Shown here piece by piece: positions 55,346-64,000 of a DNA stretch of 64,000 nucleotides. Each line of letters begins with the position of its first letter. Positions within the stretch are counted from its first letter, which is position 1. The DNA is from Cladocopium goreaui (Eukaryota > Sar > Dinophyceae > Suessiales > Symbiodiniaceae), in assembly GCA_947184155.2 (NCBI GenBank), contig CAMXCT020000891.1:742790-806789 (forward strand), read 5' to 3'. A program made the position numbers and the translations under genes. The notes under the pieces were generated by a model. The model was not told where the DNA came from, searched no databases, and was given only the letters and a program-made list of their open reading frames with translations.

Positions 55346-55456
55346 GCTTTCTTTCAACTAAGCAGCTGCACCTGCCAACAAACAGTACTGGGCCTTCCAC
55401 AAACGCGCGTCGTACTACGCAATCATGAAGAGACATGCAAACTCAGATGTATAGAC

Positions 55457-55478
55457 ATATATATATATATATATATAT
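55457..55478. repeat. (AT)n microsatellite
   Basis: Pure AT run of 22 bp. Confidence 0.9.
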
Positions 55479-55665
55479 TCGCCGCGCTAATCGTCGGGTT
55501 ACGCCACGTCGAGAAATAAAATCAAATCAGTCTCAAACAACAGTCCATCACAAATGAAACCATCGACTGAACAGGTCCGAGTTGCCAAAGAAAAATTGCA
55601 CAACGTGAAACCACCGTACTGAAAATCAAAATCAAGCAACCAACACTCAGATGTATTCCCTCGGG

Positions 55666-56079
55666 CTGCTTCCATGACCACCGTTCTGCTGTCAAAATGA
55701 AGAAAAACCTGTTGTGGCATCTGGAACATTTAAGCACCTTAGCCCAACGTTAAATTCATCCCTCATCGCCAGTTCTGCTTGCCAAAAACGGCCCACTTCT
55801 TCCACAAAAATTTGAGGCTCACGCCAAAAGCTGCATCGCAACCCTGGCGTCCATTCGGCAGGTGAGTTGTTACACGCTCCTTAGATGTATTGGACTTCCA
55901 TGACCACCGTTCTGCTGTCAAAATGAACCAAAACCTGTTGTGGTATCTTGAACGTTTAAGCACCTTAGCCCAACGTTAAATTCATCCCTCATCGCCAGTT
56001 CTGCTTGCCAAAAACGGCCCACTTCTTCCACAAAAATTTGAGGCTCACGCCAAAAGCTGCATCGCAACCCTGGCGTCCA

Positions 56080-56110
<31 letters not shown>

Positions 56111-56305
56111 ATGTTTTGGACTTCCATGACCACCGTTCTGCTGTCAAAATGAACCAAAACCTTTTGTGGTATCTTGAACGTTTAAGCACCTTAGCCCAAC
56201 GTTAAATTCATCCCTCATCGCCAGTTCTGCTTGCCAAAAACGGCCCACTTCTTCCACAAAAATTTGAGGCTCACGCCAAAAGCTGCATCGCAACCCTTGC
56301 GTCCA

Positions 56306-56336
<31 letters not shown>

Positions 56337-56463
56337 ATGTTTTGGACTTCCATGACCACCGTTCTGCTGTCAAAATGAACCAAAACCTTTTGTGGTATCT
56401 TGAACGTTTAAGCACCTTAGCCCAACGTTAAATTCATCCCTCATCGCCAGTTCTGCTTGCCAG
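55666..56463. repeat. 226-bp tandem array with CAG|GTGAGT in each full unit
   Basis: Full units lie at 55741-55966, 55967-56192 and 56193-56418, with a partial unit before (55666-55740) and after (56419-56463). The period is exactly 226 bp and units differ at few sites. Each full unit has CGGCAGGTGAGTTGTTACAC, a strong 5' splice-donor consensus on the plus strand. The minus strand has an open frame of 66 codons in each unit, but 226 is not a multiple of three, so the frame does not continue between units. Confidence 0.9.
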
Positions 56464-56629
56464 AAACAACAAGAACAGATCAGGTTAGACATTATCGCAG
56501 CTGCAGCAACAGGAACTTGTTTTGGTAGAAGAAACAACTCTATACGCACTACGTTGCTACGCAAGGGCCTGCCTCATACCACAACCTCATACCAGGACCC
56601 CGAAGCGAATGTTACAACCTGTCGCCGGG

Positions 56630-57825
56630 AAAAAAAAAAGGTCCAGCTTTCAACTGCTGCACTCATCTGGGGGCCTGCCACCGCAAAAATGCACATTTTC
56701 ACCTGGGAGTCTGCCACCGCAAAAAAAAAGGTTAAGAAGGTTCAGCTTTCAACTGACGCACTCATCTGGGAACCTGCCACCGCAAAAAACCACAGAAGGT
56801 GTAGCTTGCAAGTGTCGCATTTTCATCTGGGAGCCTGCCACCGCAAAAACGTCAAGAATATCCAGCTTGCAGCTGTCACATTTTCACCTGGGAGCCTGCC
56901 ACCGCAAAAAAAAAGGTAAAGAAGGTTTAGTTTTCAACTGCCACACTCATCTAGGGGCCTGCCACCGCAAAACCGTCAAGAATAGGCAGCTTGCAGCTGT
57001 CACATTTTCACCTGGGAGCCTGCCACCGAAAAAAAAAAGTAAAGAAGGTTTAGTTTTCAACTGCCACACTCATCTGGGAGCCTGCCACCGCAAAAACGTC
57101 AAGAATAGGCAGCTTGCAGCTGTCACATTTTCACCTGGGAGCCTGCCACCGCCAAAAAAAAGAGCAAAGAAGGTTCAGCTTTCAACCGCCACACTTATCT
57201 GGGAGCCTGCCACCGCAAAAACGTCAAGAATATCCAGCTTGCAGCTGTCACATTTTCACCTGGGAGCCTGCCACCGCAAAAAAAGGTAAAGAAGGTTTAG
57301 TTTTTAACTGCCACGCTCATCTGGGAGCCTGCCACCGCAAAAACGTCAAGCATATCCAGCTTGCAGCTGTCACATTTTCGCTTGGGAGCCTGCCACCGCA
57401 AAAGAAAGGTCAAGAAGGTTCAGCTGGGAGCCTGCCACCGCAAAAAAATCAAGAATATCCAGCTTGCAGCTGTCACATTTTCACTTGGGAGCCTGCCACC
57501 GCAAAAAAAAAAGGGTCAAGAAATTTCAGTTTGCAACTGTCACGCTCATCTGGGCGCCTGCCACCCGAAAAAGGGAACAAATGTGCAGCTTGCAAGTGTC
57601 GCATTCTCATCTGGGAGCCTGCCACCGCCTAAACGTCAAGAATATCCAGTTTGCAGCTGTCACATTTTCGCCTGGGGGCCTGCCACCGCCAAAAAAAAGT
57701 AAAGAAGGTTAGCTTTCAACTTTCAACTACCACAGTCATCTGGGAGTCTGCCACCACAAAAAATGAACAAATGTGCAGCTTGCAAGTGTATCATCTGGGG
57801 GCCTGCCATCAAAAAAATGTCAAAT
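56630..57825 (+). repeat. Tandem array of CTGGGAGCCTGCCACCGC units
   Basis: About 20 copies of CTGGGAGCCTGCCACCGC spaced about 61 bp apart. Two kinds of spacer alternate: one with AGGTAAAGAAGGTTTAGTTT and one with ACGTCAAGAATATCCAGCTT. The higher-order unit is therefore about 122 bp. Frames across it stay open and yield repeats such as HFHLGACHRKK, IFTWEPATAK and FSPGSLPPQK in the three frames. That is array composition, not evidence of a gene. Confidence 0.9.
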
Positions 57826-57974
57826 CCAGATTGCAAAACAGAAGGTGGGATAGATTAGAACTTTTTTTTCACACAAAGGAAGATTGATATGATTTAAAAA
57901 AAACCTTATTCTATCCCACCTCGACAAAAGTTCATCTACCAGATTTCAGGAAACTGGGAATTTTTTGTTGGTTT

Positions 57975-58225
57975 ACTTCCAGGTGAGAATGCGACAGCTG
58001 CAAGTTGATTTTTCCTGTTATTTTTTTTCCGGTGGCAGGCTCCCAGGTGAAAATGTGACAGCTGCAAACTCGATATTATTGACGTTTTTGCGGTGGCAGG
58101 CTCCCAGGTGAGTGCGGCAGTTGAAAACTGAACCTTTTTAGATTTTTTTTTGCGGTGGCAGGCTCCCAGGTGAAAATGTGACAGCTGCAAACTGGATATT
58201 TTTGACGTTTTTGCGGTAGCAGGCT
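57975..58225 (-). repeat. Inverted continuation of the CTGGGAGCCTGCCACCGC array
   Basis: Four copies of GCGGTGGCAGGCTCCCAG (the last diverged) with the same spacers, reverse-complemented. With 56630-57825 they form a large inverted repeat around a 150-bp centre. The centre holds a short inverted pair, GGTGGGATAG (57844) and CTATCCCACC (57911). Confidence 0.9.
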
Positions 58226-60048
58226 GCAAATATGTAGAATCCCAAATAAGGATCTTTATGCTCGCGTGCGTGCAGTCTACTTACCGCGAAACAACGAGTT
58301 ACACCTTACTACAACGTCTCCCCGTCAAAAACGTCGTAAACAACCAGCAAAACCGAAATCACATGGTTGCTTCCCTTGAAGCAAAAACAAAGATGTCACA
58401 TGTTGTGACTGCTTCTTACAAACAAAACAAACGAACTCACTCAAACTGATTTGTTTTGAGTTGGTTGGTTTGAAAAAAATTGTTCTCGTGGTGAATAAGC
58501 CATGAAACAAAAAAAACGAATTCCGCTCATCCGGTGGTGACATTTCATGTCATGTTGAAAATGACGTAAATTACTCATTTTCAGACAAACCTATATTATA
58601 TATATATAAGTTACCGGCTAAGACGCCAAGTCTAGAAGTCATCCTTCCAAGTTACGCGCAGAAAAAAACGCATGTGAAAATAAAACCAAAAATAACATGT
58701 GACATGCGGACATGTGAAAAACTGCCGTCGACAAGTTGAAGCTGAAACACACTTGCACATTCAGTTTTCTTTTTCCTGTCAAAGCATGGGGAAAATCTTA
58801 AATTGTTCCAAGCTGGATCACACTGGCACGGTGACACAAAACCCACTTGAATCCAAACATTTCTTGAGAAAAAGAAATGAGTGACCCCGTTTGCATTACA
58901 CATGTTAAATGACAAGCAACATTCATTGATCGTTGCACGTTTGTTTAAACTGACAGTTGGTGCATTCATGTTTGTGAATCAGCTCACAAGGTTGGAACAT
59001 CTCCAACTGAACATCTGACATTTAAAATACAAGACGGAAACGCGATAGTTTCACGCCAGCTTCATGGATGATCGCTGTGTTCAAGCCGATCTAAGCGTCA
59101 CGTGCTAGGTCCCAACAAAGAGCGGGAAATCAGACAGGGTGGCACACTCTGTTTCAGAAAGCCTGCCGGGTCTCCAAACCAAAGTCCAAATGGTCAAGCG
59201 CAACGCTTAACCTATCTATAAACCGCTATTGACAAGTCAACTGCAAACGTCCCCAGCGTTTTGCGCGAGCCCGCGCAGGCGAAATGCACATGGACATGTG
59301 ATAAGAGGCATTTCGTGTGGAAATTTGCAGGGAAAATGCCGGACCCGTATTCCAAGGCAAGCATTTTGTGCGAGCCTGCGCAGTCAAAATGCACATGGAC
59401 ATGTCACAAGAAGCATTTTGTGTTATGTCACCCACACATTACTACCACAATTTCAGCGTTGATGCAAACGTCGGGCAAATAAGACAACATGTCGGTGAAA
59501 ATGGGCCACTCTTCAATGGTATCTCCCTGCCAAGTGGCCGCAAAAGTAGTTGCACTGCTGGCCCGCGCATCTGATTGACACCGGCACACAAGGGCATCTT
59601 CAGCCCTCAAAAGATGAAGGTCGAAACTGCCCGAAATAAAAAATCATCATTTGCACAATCTCCAATGATGTTTTGTTTTGTTCCACGTGAGAAGAGGAGG
59701 AAATAAGTAAATAAAGGGAAACGAGGACAAGCAAATGACCACATCAGAGTAGTGAGTCCGTGCACAGCAGACAAGCGTTACCGACCCGCTAAAACTTTAC
59801 AACACTCAAAACTAGAAATGCTTCTGGAGGAAGTAAGCCAGGCCTCCGTTGTGATAGTGAATCCTGGTCGCTTCATGGGGCGGGATGTTCCTCGCAAAAA
59901 AGCAGCTTAAACATCGTCGCATTGCAGAACGTCAGTTACTCATCTAAACACTATGTCATACAACAGGTTGAACATCGAGCCTTCAAACACAGATGCTGCT
60001 GTTCATTGATGCAACCTTGAAAGTCATTAACACCTTTTGTCATGCGCA
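58226..60048. other. Spacer, no gene recognised
   Basis: Only short frames without domains. A diverged tandem duplication of about 110 bp spans 59255-59430: GCGAGCC(C/T)GCGCAG followed by AAATGCACATGGACATGT appears twice. Confidence 0.4.
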
Positions 60049-60429
60049 CTAACCGGCGCTAAGGTGAAGAAAACCAAAGCTTTGCTGTTCCCCAGCGGTG
60101 CGCACTAACTGGCGCCCCAGGGAAGAAACTACTCGCCTGAGTTTGGCGTGAAAGCAAAAAAACAAGTCCTCTTTGCTCAATCGGCCAGCTTTGGCGATGA
60201 GTCTCTTCTGCTTTTTGCTTTCGCTTTTCAGCGTTTTGCTGACGTCTTTCAGCGAAGCTTTCAACTCCTGCCTTCTCCGCTTAAGGTCGCCCAGCACGTC
60301 AGTCATAGTAGTAGAGATCACAGGCGCAGCCACGGAGGAGGTCACAGCTGCACCGTCAGCCATAGAGCCCATAGAGGTCGCAGCTGCCAAATCATGCGCG
60401 CCGTCAGCCATGGAGCCTATGGAGGTCAC
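60049..60429 (-). CDS. Coiled-coil protein or exon
   Basis: Opens at GTG; the first ATG is at 60411. An Ala/Ser/Met-rich start with a repeated GSMADGA motif leads to DLKRRRQELKASLKDVSKTL, then SKKQKRLIAKAGRLSKEDL, a basic coiled coil. This pattern of (R/K)-rich heptads ending in ARxLSxEDL is one I recall as recurring in symbiodiniacean proteins, often beside element genes. The last 50 residues show no domain. It lies opposite to, and about 200 bp before, the GxSxG-family remnant. Confidence 0.4.
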   Translation of the reverse strand: MTSIGSMADGAHDLAAATSMGSMADGAAVTSSVAAPVISTTMTDVLGDLKRRRQELKASLKDVSKTLKSESKKQKRLIAKAGRLSKEDLFFCFHAKLRRVVSSLGRQLVRTAGEQQSFGFLHLSAG

Positions 60430-60629
60430 AGTGGGGTCACTACTGGCGCAACAGCAGGGTTTTTCGTCTCTACAAATTCAATCAGAGCCGTTGAACAGGC
60501 ATGCACAGTAGCCAGCGCAGCTGTTTCCACACTGAACAAATGCTGGTCAGGCACCAGCAAAACGGCTCCATGTTTTGAACTGTCTGACGGTCCTTTTTTC
60601 AGACCTCCGCAACGTTCTGTCATTGTAAC

Positions 60630-61253
60630 ATGTGGCAAGAGGACTCCCCTATGCCAGATCGACCTCTCACTGCACATTGCAGTGGACTGGGAGACGGACT
60701 GCTAAGCCCTGATCATGAATACGACCTGTTCTTCCAGAACCATGCGCAAATGAAAGTGTATGGCCCTTCGCTGGCAATGACGGATGACTGGGAGCAGCAC
60801 ATCACCCAACTCGGGTTGACCAAAACAACGCATGAGTATGCAATCTACCAGCTTCTCTCCACTGCAGTGGGATGGGGTGCATGGAAGGAATTTCTGCAGG
60901 ACAGATTTGCGAACCTCAAGCTTTTGATCACCCGTGCTATACGGCTGCTGACGGCTGCTACCATACGGCTGGCACATGCGAGACCTCCTCACCCTACATG
61001 GGTCACAGCGGTTCGTCAAATCTTTAGATGTTACCATCCACAGGGCAAACTGCTGTTGGTGCGGGCGTGTTTCCCCCATCTTGTGACAGCGTCCATCCCA
61101 GATGGCACAAGAGACATTGATGTTCTTGGATTCTCGGCTGGATCATACACTGGACTGGCTCTCCACAAAGTGCTTGCTTCCCAGGTCGTGATATGGGAGA
61201 TTATATCCATCGATGGGAGTTGCAGTGCACTCTGGCGGTGTATACCGTTTTAA
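60630..61253 (+). pseudogene. Second copy of the GxSxG region of the helicase locus
   Basis: 207 codons in one frame. THEYAIYQLLSTAVGWGAW parallels HTQEYLLLHLAMFPIGLHTW near 45640-45700, and DIDVLGFSAGSYTGLALHKV parallels LFLRGHSAGSYAGMVWETV near 45930-45990. GFSAGSYTG again has the nucleophile-elbow form. The first residues (MWQEDSPMPDRPL) may not be native. The frame ends at TAA soon after the motif, while related text reappears at 61670-61790. No helicase follows, so this is a truncated relative. Confidence 0.5.
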
Positions 61254-61860
61254 AATTGAATCCAATGTGATCGAGTTCGCGAAGGGCGAGCTCAACAACA
61301 TGGATGCAGGCTTGCAAGCGTTGCGCAGCTCGAGCGGCAGGTGTTGAAACCAACTGCATTAAATGCGGTCAGGTGATTATGGTAGCTGGCTCAGTTATCT
61401 TGATGTAGGAATACGAGCGTTTTCTCTGTCCAAGGACCAGGTCTATCCTCAAAGTGTTCAAACGAGGTTTTGGACAGGCAACTTGTGTCAGCTGTGTTAA
61501 GGTCCTCAGTCGGGTAGTGTTGTACGCTCGCATGCATAAGCTGTAGCTGTCGACTAATCACTTTACGTTCTGTAACATTGGCACGGGCTTCGACTCGAAT
61601 GCGCAGACTTCTTATGCAACAGCAGGCTGTGCGACCACAAAGGTTGCTGCCATTGCTCTCTACCAGAAATGTTGAGGCTAGCAACTGGGGAACGAAGAGT
61701 TATTCTTCTCCACTGCCTTGAAGATCGACTCTGCGTGTGGTGTCCGACACTCTTACAGACCTCAGCTATGATGTCGTACTCATTGATGGGCAGCCTTCCT
61801 GGGGTGGCAGAGTGCGACATTCTTGTGGCCATCTATTATTTACATCAATTGAAGAAGGCA
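61254..61860 (+). pseudogene. Remnants after the second GxSxG copy
   Basis: DNA at 61255-61480 is similar to 52750-52970 in the decayed gene there. At 61669-61790 the frame reads ERRVILLHCLEDRLCVWCPT, parallel to YSRQVHLIHHADDRLCVWTP in the helicase locus (46078-46137). The order is GxSxG region, a foreign segment, then the continuation. This means the copy was interrupted by a piece of the 52700-type sequence. Confidence 0.4.
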
Positions 61861-61873
61861 CCTATCATACTGA

Positions 61874-64000
61874 GAGGCCCATTTTTGCGCGTCCGCTTTT
61901 TCGTACGTTTTGAGGACCAAAACAGGGACCTTCTTTGTCACATTGTTTTCTCTAATTTCCATAGCCTTGAGGCCCTCGAGGCCTGCCTCGAAGCTTGCCC
62001 CGAAGTGTTTTGTTCTAATTCCCATGGTCTCGCGACGCTGGAGCTCGAGACTTGCATTGAGGCCTGCCTCCAACTATACTTCATATTCTAAACTTTTTGT
62101 TTGGCTGCAATTTCCATATCCTTGAGGCCTCGAGGCTTGTGTTGAGGCCGTCTCTTTGCGCCAGCTGCGGCCTAAAATTCTAGCGAGGCAGCACAGTTGC
62201 CAACTGCTTCAAGTTCAGCTTTGCTGGGACTTCAACAATAGTATTATATAGTTTCGAGTCCCCGTGAGCCTCGCTTTGTCCTCGTGCCAATAGGTTTTGC
62301 GTCCGAGGCGTAGCCTCGGCCAGGCCTCGCCGAGCCTCGAAGCGCCTCGCTTGCAGGTTTTGGATTCTTTCATCAGCATATTAGAAAGGGAAAGGTTGTC
62401 ATCACGAAGACAAGCAAGGAAAAGAGGCTTCTTTTGGGTTCGTTTTTAGCACCTGAAACTGATATGATTTTTGGAGACGGAGTTGGGGCCTCCCCTGTTC
62501 GAGGCCCTTATTGCCAACTTGCTGGTTATTTTGTGTGACGTTGATGCGTTTCTACATTGGAACAGCTCAGCTGAAGAAGGTGCTTGTGTGGGCTTAAAAC
62601 CGGACCTCCAAGAAGGCACCGGATTCAACCTGTTGAGGGTCCAGTTTTGGACCCCCTTGCAAAGGAAACGTGTTTCCAAAAGGGGTCAAAAAGTGGACCC
62701 CTTGAAATCAAAAGTGGTCCCCCCTGGAGGGTCCAGTTTTGGTCCCTTTTTTGGCACCTTCATTGTCGCAAATTTGTTGAAGCGTTTATTTCAAGTTGAA
62801 GCTGATTTGATCAGCAGCAGCTGCGGCTGGAATCTTGAACTGGGGAGGCCCATTTTTGCGCGCCCGCTTTTTCGTACGTTTTGAGGACCAAAACAGGGAC
62901 CTTCTTTGTCACATTGTTTTCTCCAATTTCCATAGCCTTGAGGCCCTCGAGGCCTGCCTCGAGGCCTGCCTCGAAGCTTGCCCCGAAGTGTTTTGTTCTA
63001 ATTCCCATGGTCTCGCGACGCTGGAGCTCGAGACTTGCATTGAGGCCTGCCTCCAACTATACTTCATCTTCTAAACTTTTTGTTTGGCTGCAATTTCCAT
63101 ATCCTTGAGGCCTCGAGGCTTGCGTTGAGGCCGTCTCTTTGCGCCAGCTGCGGCCTAAAATTCTAGCGAGGCAGCACAGTTGCCAACTGCTTCAAGTTCA
63201 GCTTTGCTGGGACTTCAACAATAGTATTATATAGTTTCGAGTCCCCGTGAGCCTCGCTTTGTCCTCGTGCCAATAGGTTTTGCGTCCGAGGCGTGGCCTC
63301 GGCCAGGCCTCGCCGAGCCTCGAAGCGCCTCGCTTGCAGGTTTTGGATTCTTTCATCAGCATATTAGAAAGGGAAAGGTTGTCATCACGAAGACAAGCAA
63401 GGAAAAGAGGCTTCTTTTGGTTCGTTTTTAGCACCTGAAACTGATATGATTTTTGGAGACGGAGTTGGGGCCTCCCCTGTTCGAGGCCCTTATTGCCAAC
63501 TTGCTGGTTGGAACAGCTCAGCTGAAGAAGGTGCTTGTCTGGGCTTAAAACCGGACCTCCAAGAAGGCACCGGATTTAACCTGTTGAGGGTCCAGTTTTG
63601 GACCCCCTTGCAAAGGAAACGTGTTTCCAAAAGGGGTCAAAAAGTGGACCCCTTGAAATCAAAAGTGGTCCCCCCTGGAGGGTCCAGTTTTGGTCCCTTT
63701 TTTGGCACCTTCATTGTCGCAAATTTGTTGAAGCGTTTATTTCAAGTTGAAGCTGATTTGATCAGCAGCAGCTGCGGCTGGAATCTTGAACTGTTCGAGG
63801 CCCTTATTGCCAACTTGCTGGTTATTTTGTGTGACGTTGATGCGCTTCTACATTGGAACAGCTCAGCTGAAGAAGGTGCTTGTGTGGGCTTAAAACCGGA
63901 CCTCCAAGAAGGCACCGGATTCAACCTGTTGAGGGTCCAGTTTTGGACCCCCTTGCAAAGGAAACGTGTTTCCAAAAGGGGTCAAAAAGTGGACCCCTTG
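61874..64000. repeat. Tandem array with unit of about 971 bp, reaching the window end
   Basis: Copy 1 starts at 61874 (GAGGCCCATTTTTGCGCG) and copy 2 at 62845. A 12-bp expansion (CGAGGCCTGCCT) and a 34-bp deletion distinguish copy 2. A third, partial copy starts near 63795 at a different point of the unit (TTCGAGGCCCTTATTGCC). Both junctions fall at the word GAGGCCC, which occurs twice per unit. The unit has many GCCTCGAGG-type words and the palindrome GGGTCCAGTTTTGGACCC. Frames in the unit show no domain. Confidence 0.9.

Noticed and set aside
56522..57632. Open frames of 120-255 codons in the CTGGGAGCCTGCCACCGC array
   Set aside because: All three forward frames are open and only translate the array.
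55666..58225. CRISPR-like regular spacing of repeats
   Set aside because: Intervening sequences are themselves repeated, units are long, there are no cas genes, and the context is eukaryotic.
1..64000. Dinoflagellate spliced-leader or relict spliced-leader sites
   Set aside because: I looked for the AGCCATTTTGGCTCAAG core on both strands by eye and saw none. A computed search could still find diverged relicts.

Overview
The window looks like nuclear DNA of a dinoflagellate, most likely a symbiodiniacean. This is inferred from protein families, not from a marker gene. No rRNA, tRNA, CRISPR array, prokaryotic operon or dinoflagellate spliced-leader sequence was seen. The DNA is gene-poor and crowded with microsatellites, tandem arrays, foldback elements and decayed mobile elements. 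Recognisable pieces are a tyrosine-recombinase (YR) retroelement with a Gag-like protein, methyltransferase-like and RT/RNase H domains; a transposase-like protein running into a Ulp1-type protease; an HMG-box/kinase fusion; an ASCH domain; and a UPF1-like SF1 helicase.

Layout. 1-5024: no convincing gene. 5025-13749 (minus strand): an almost complete but dead YR retroelement with split direct repeats A1-body-B1-A2-B2. Its recombinase frame has two in-frame TAG codons and its RT is deleted and mutated at the active site. 14838-20122 (minus): a 1043-residue transposase-like ORF whose C-terminus resembles the start of a Ulp1 domain. The catalytic half of that domain lies about 1.5 kb downstream, beyond an (ACT)n composite repeat. 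20489-21780, 25672-28154 and 29861-30970: more of the same (ACT)n composites, built from modules M1 (about 84 bp) and M2 (about 300 bp). 32080-35934 (minus): a zinc-ribbon ORF, ASCH-domain exons, a scrap of Ulp1-gene DNA and the HMG-box/kinase gene. 37441-38714: an (AGT)n array between two direct repeats related to M2. 39760-41770: long strand-asymmetric low-complexity arrays. 43349-43930 (minus): a small membrane protein with two probable metal-binding modules. 44622-51659 (plus): a foldback element, then a frame-broken region with a GxSxG motif, an intact 952-residue SF1 helicase and two unidentified ORFs. 52700-54907 and 60630-61860: decayed relatives of that locus or of its neighbours. 55158-58230: a foldback, a 226-bp tandem array and a large inverted array. 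60049-60429 (minus): a coiled-coil ORF. 61874 to the end: a tandem array with a unit of about 971 bp.

How it fits together. Nearly every coding sequence is probably mobile-element derived. Three families stand out: the YR retroelement; a possible DNA element coding for a transposase/Ulp1 protein and an HMG-box kinase, linked by Ulp1-gene DNA just beyond the kinase stop; and the helicase locus, of which the window holds one partly intact and at least one degraded copy. Host function is not evident for any gene, except possibly the ASCH and small membrane proteins.
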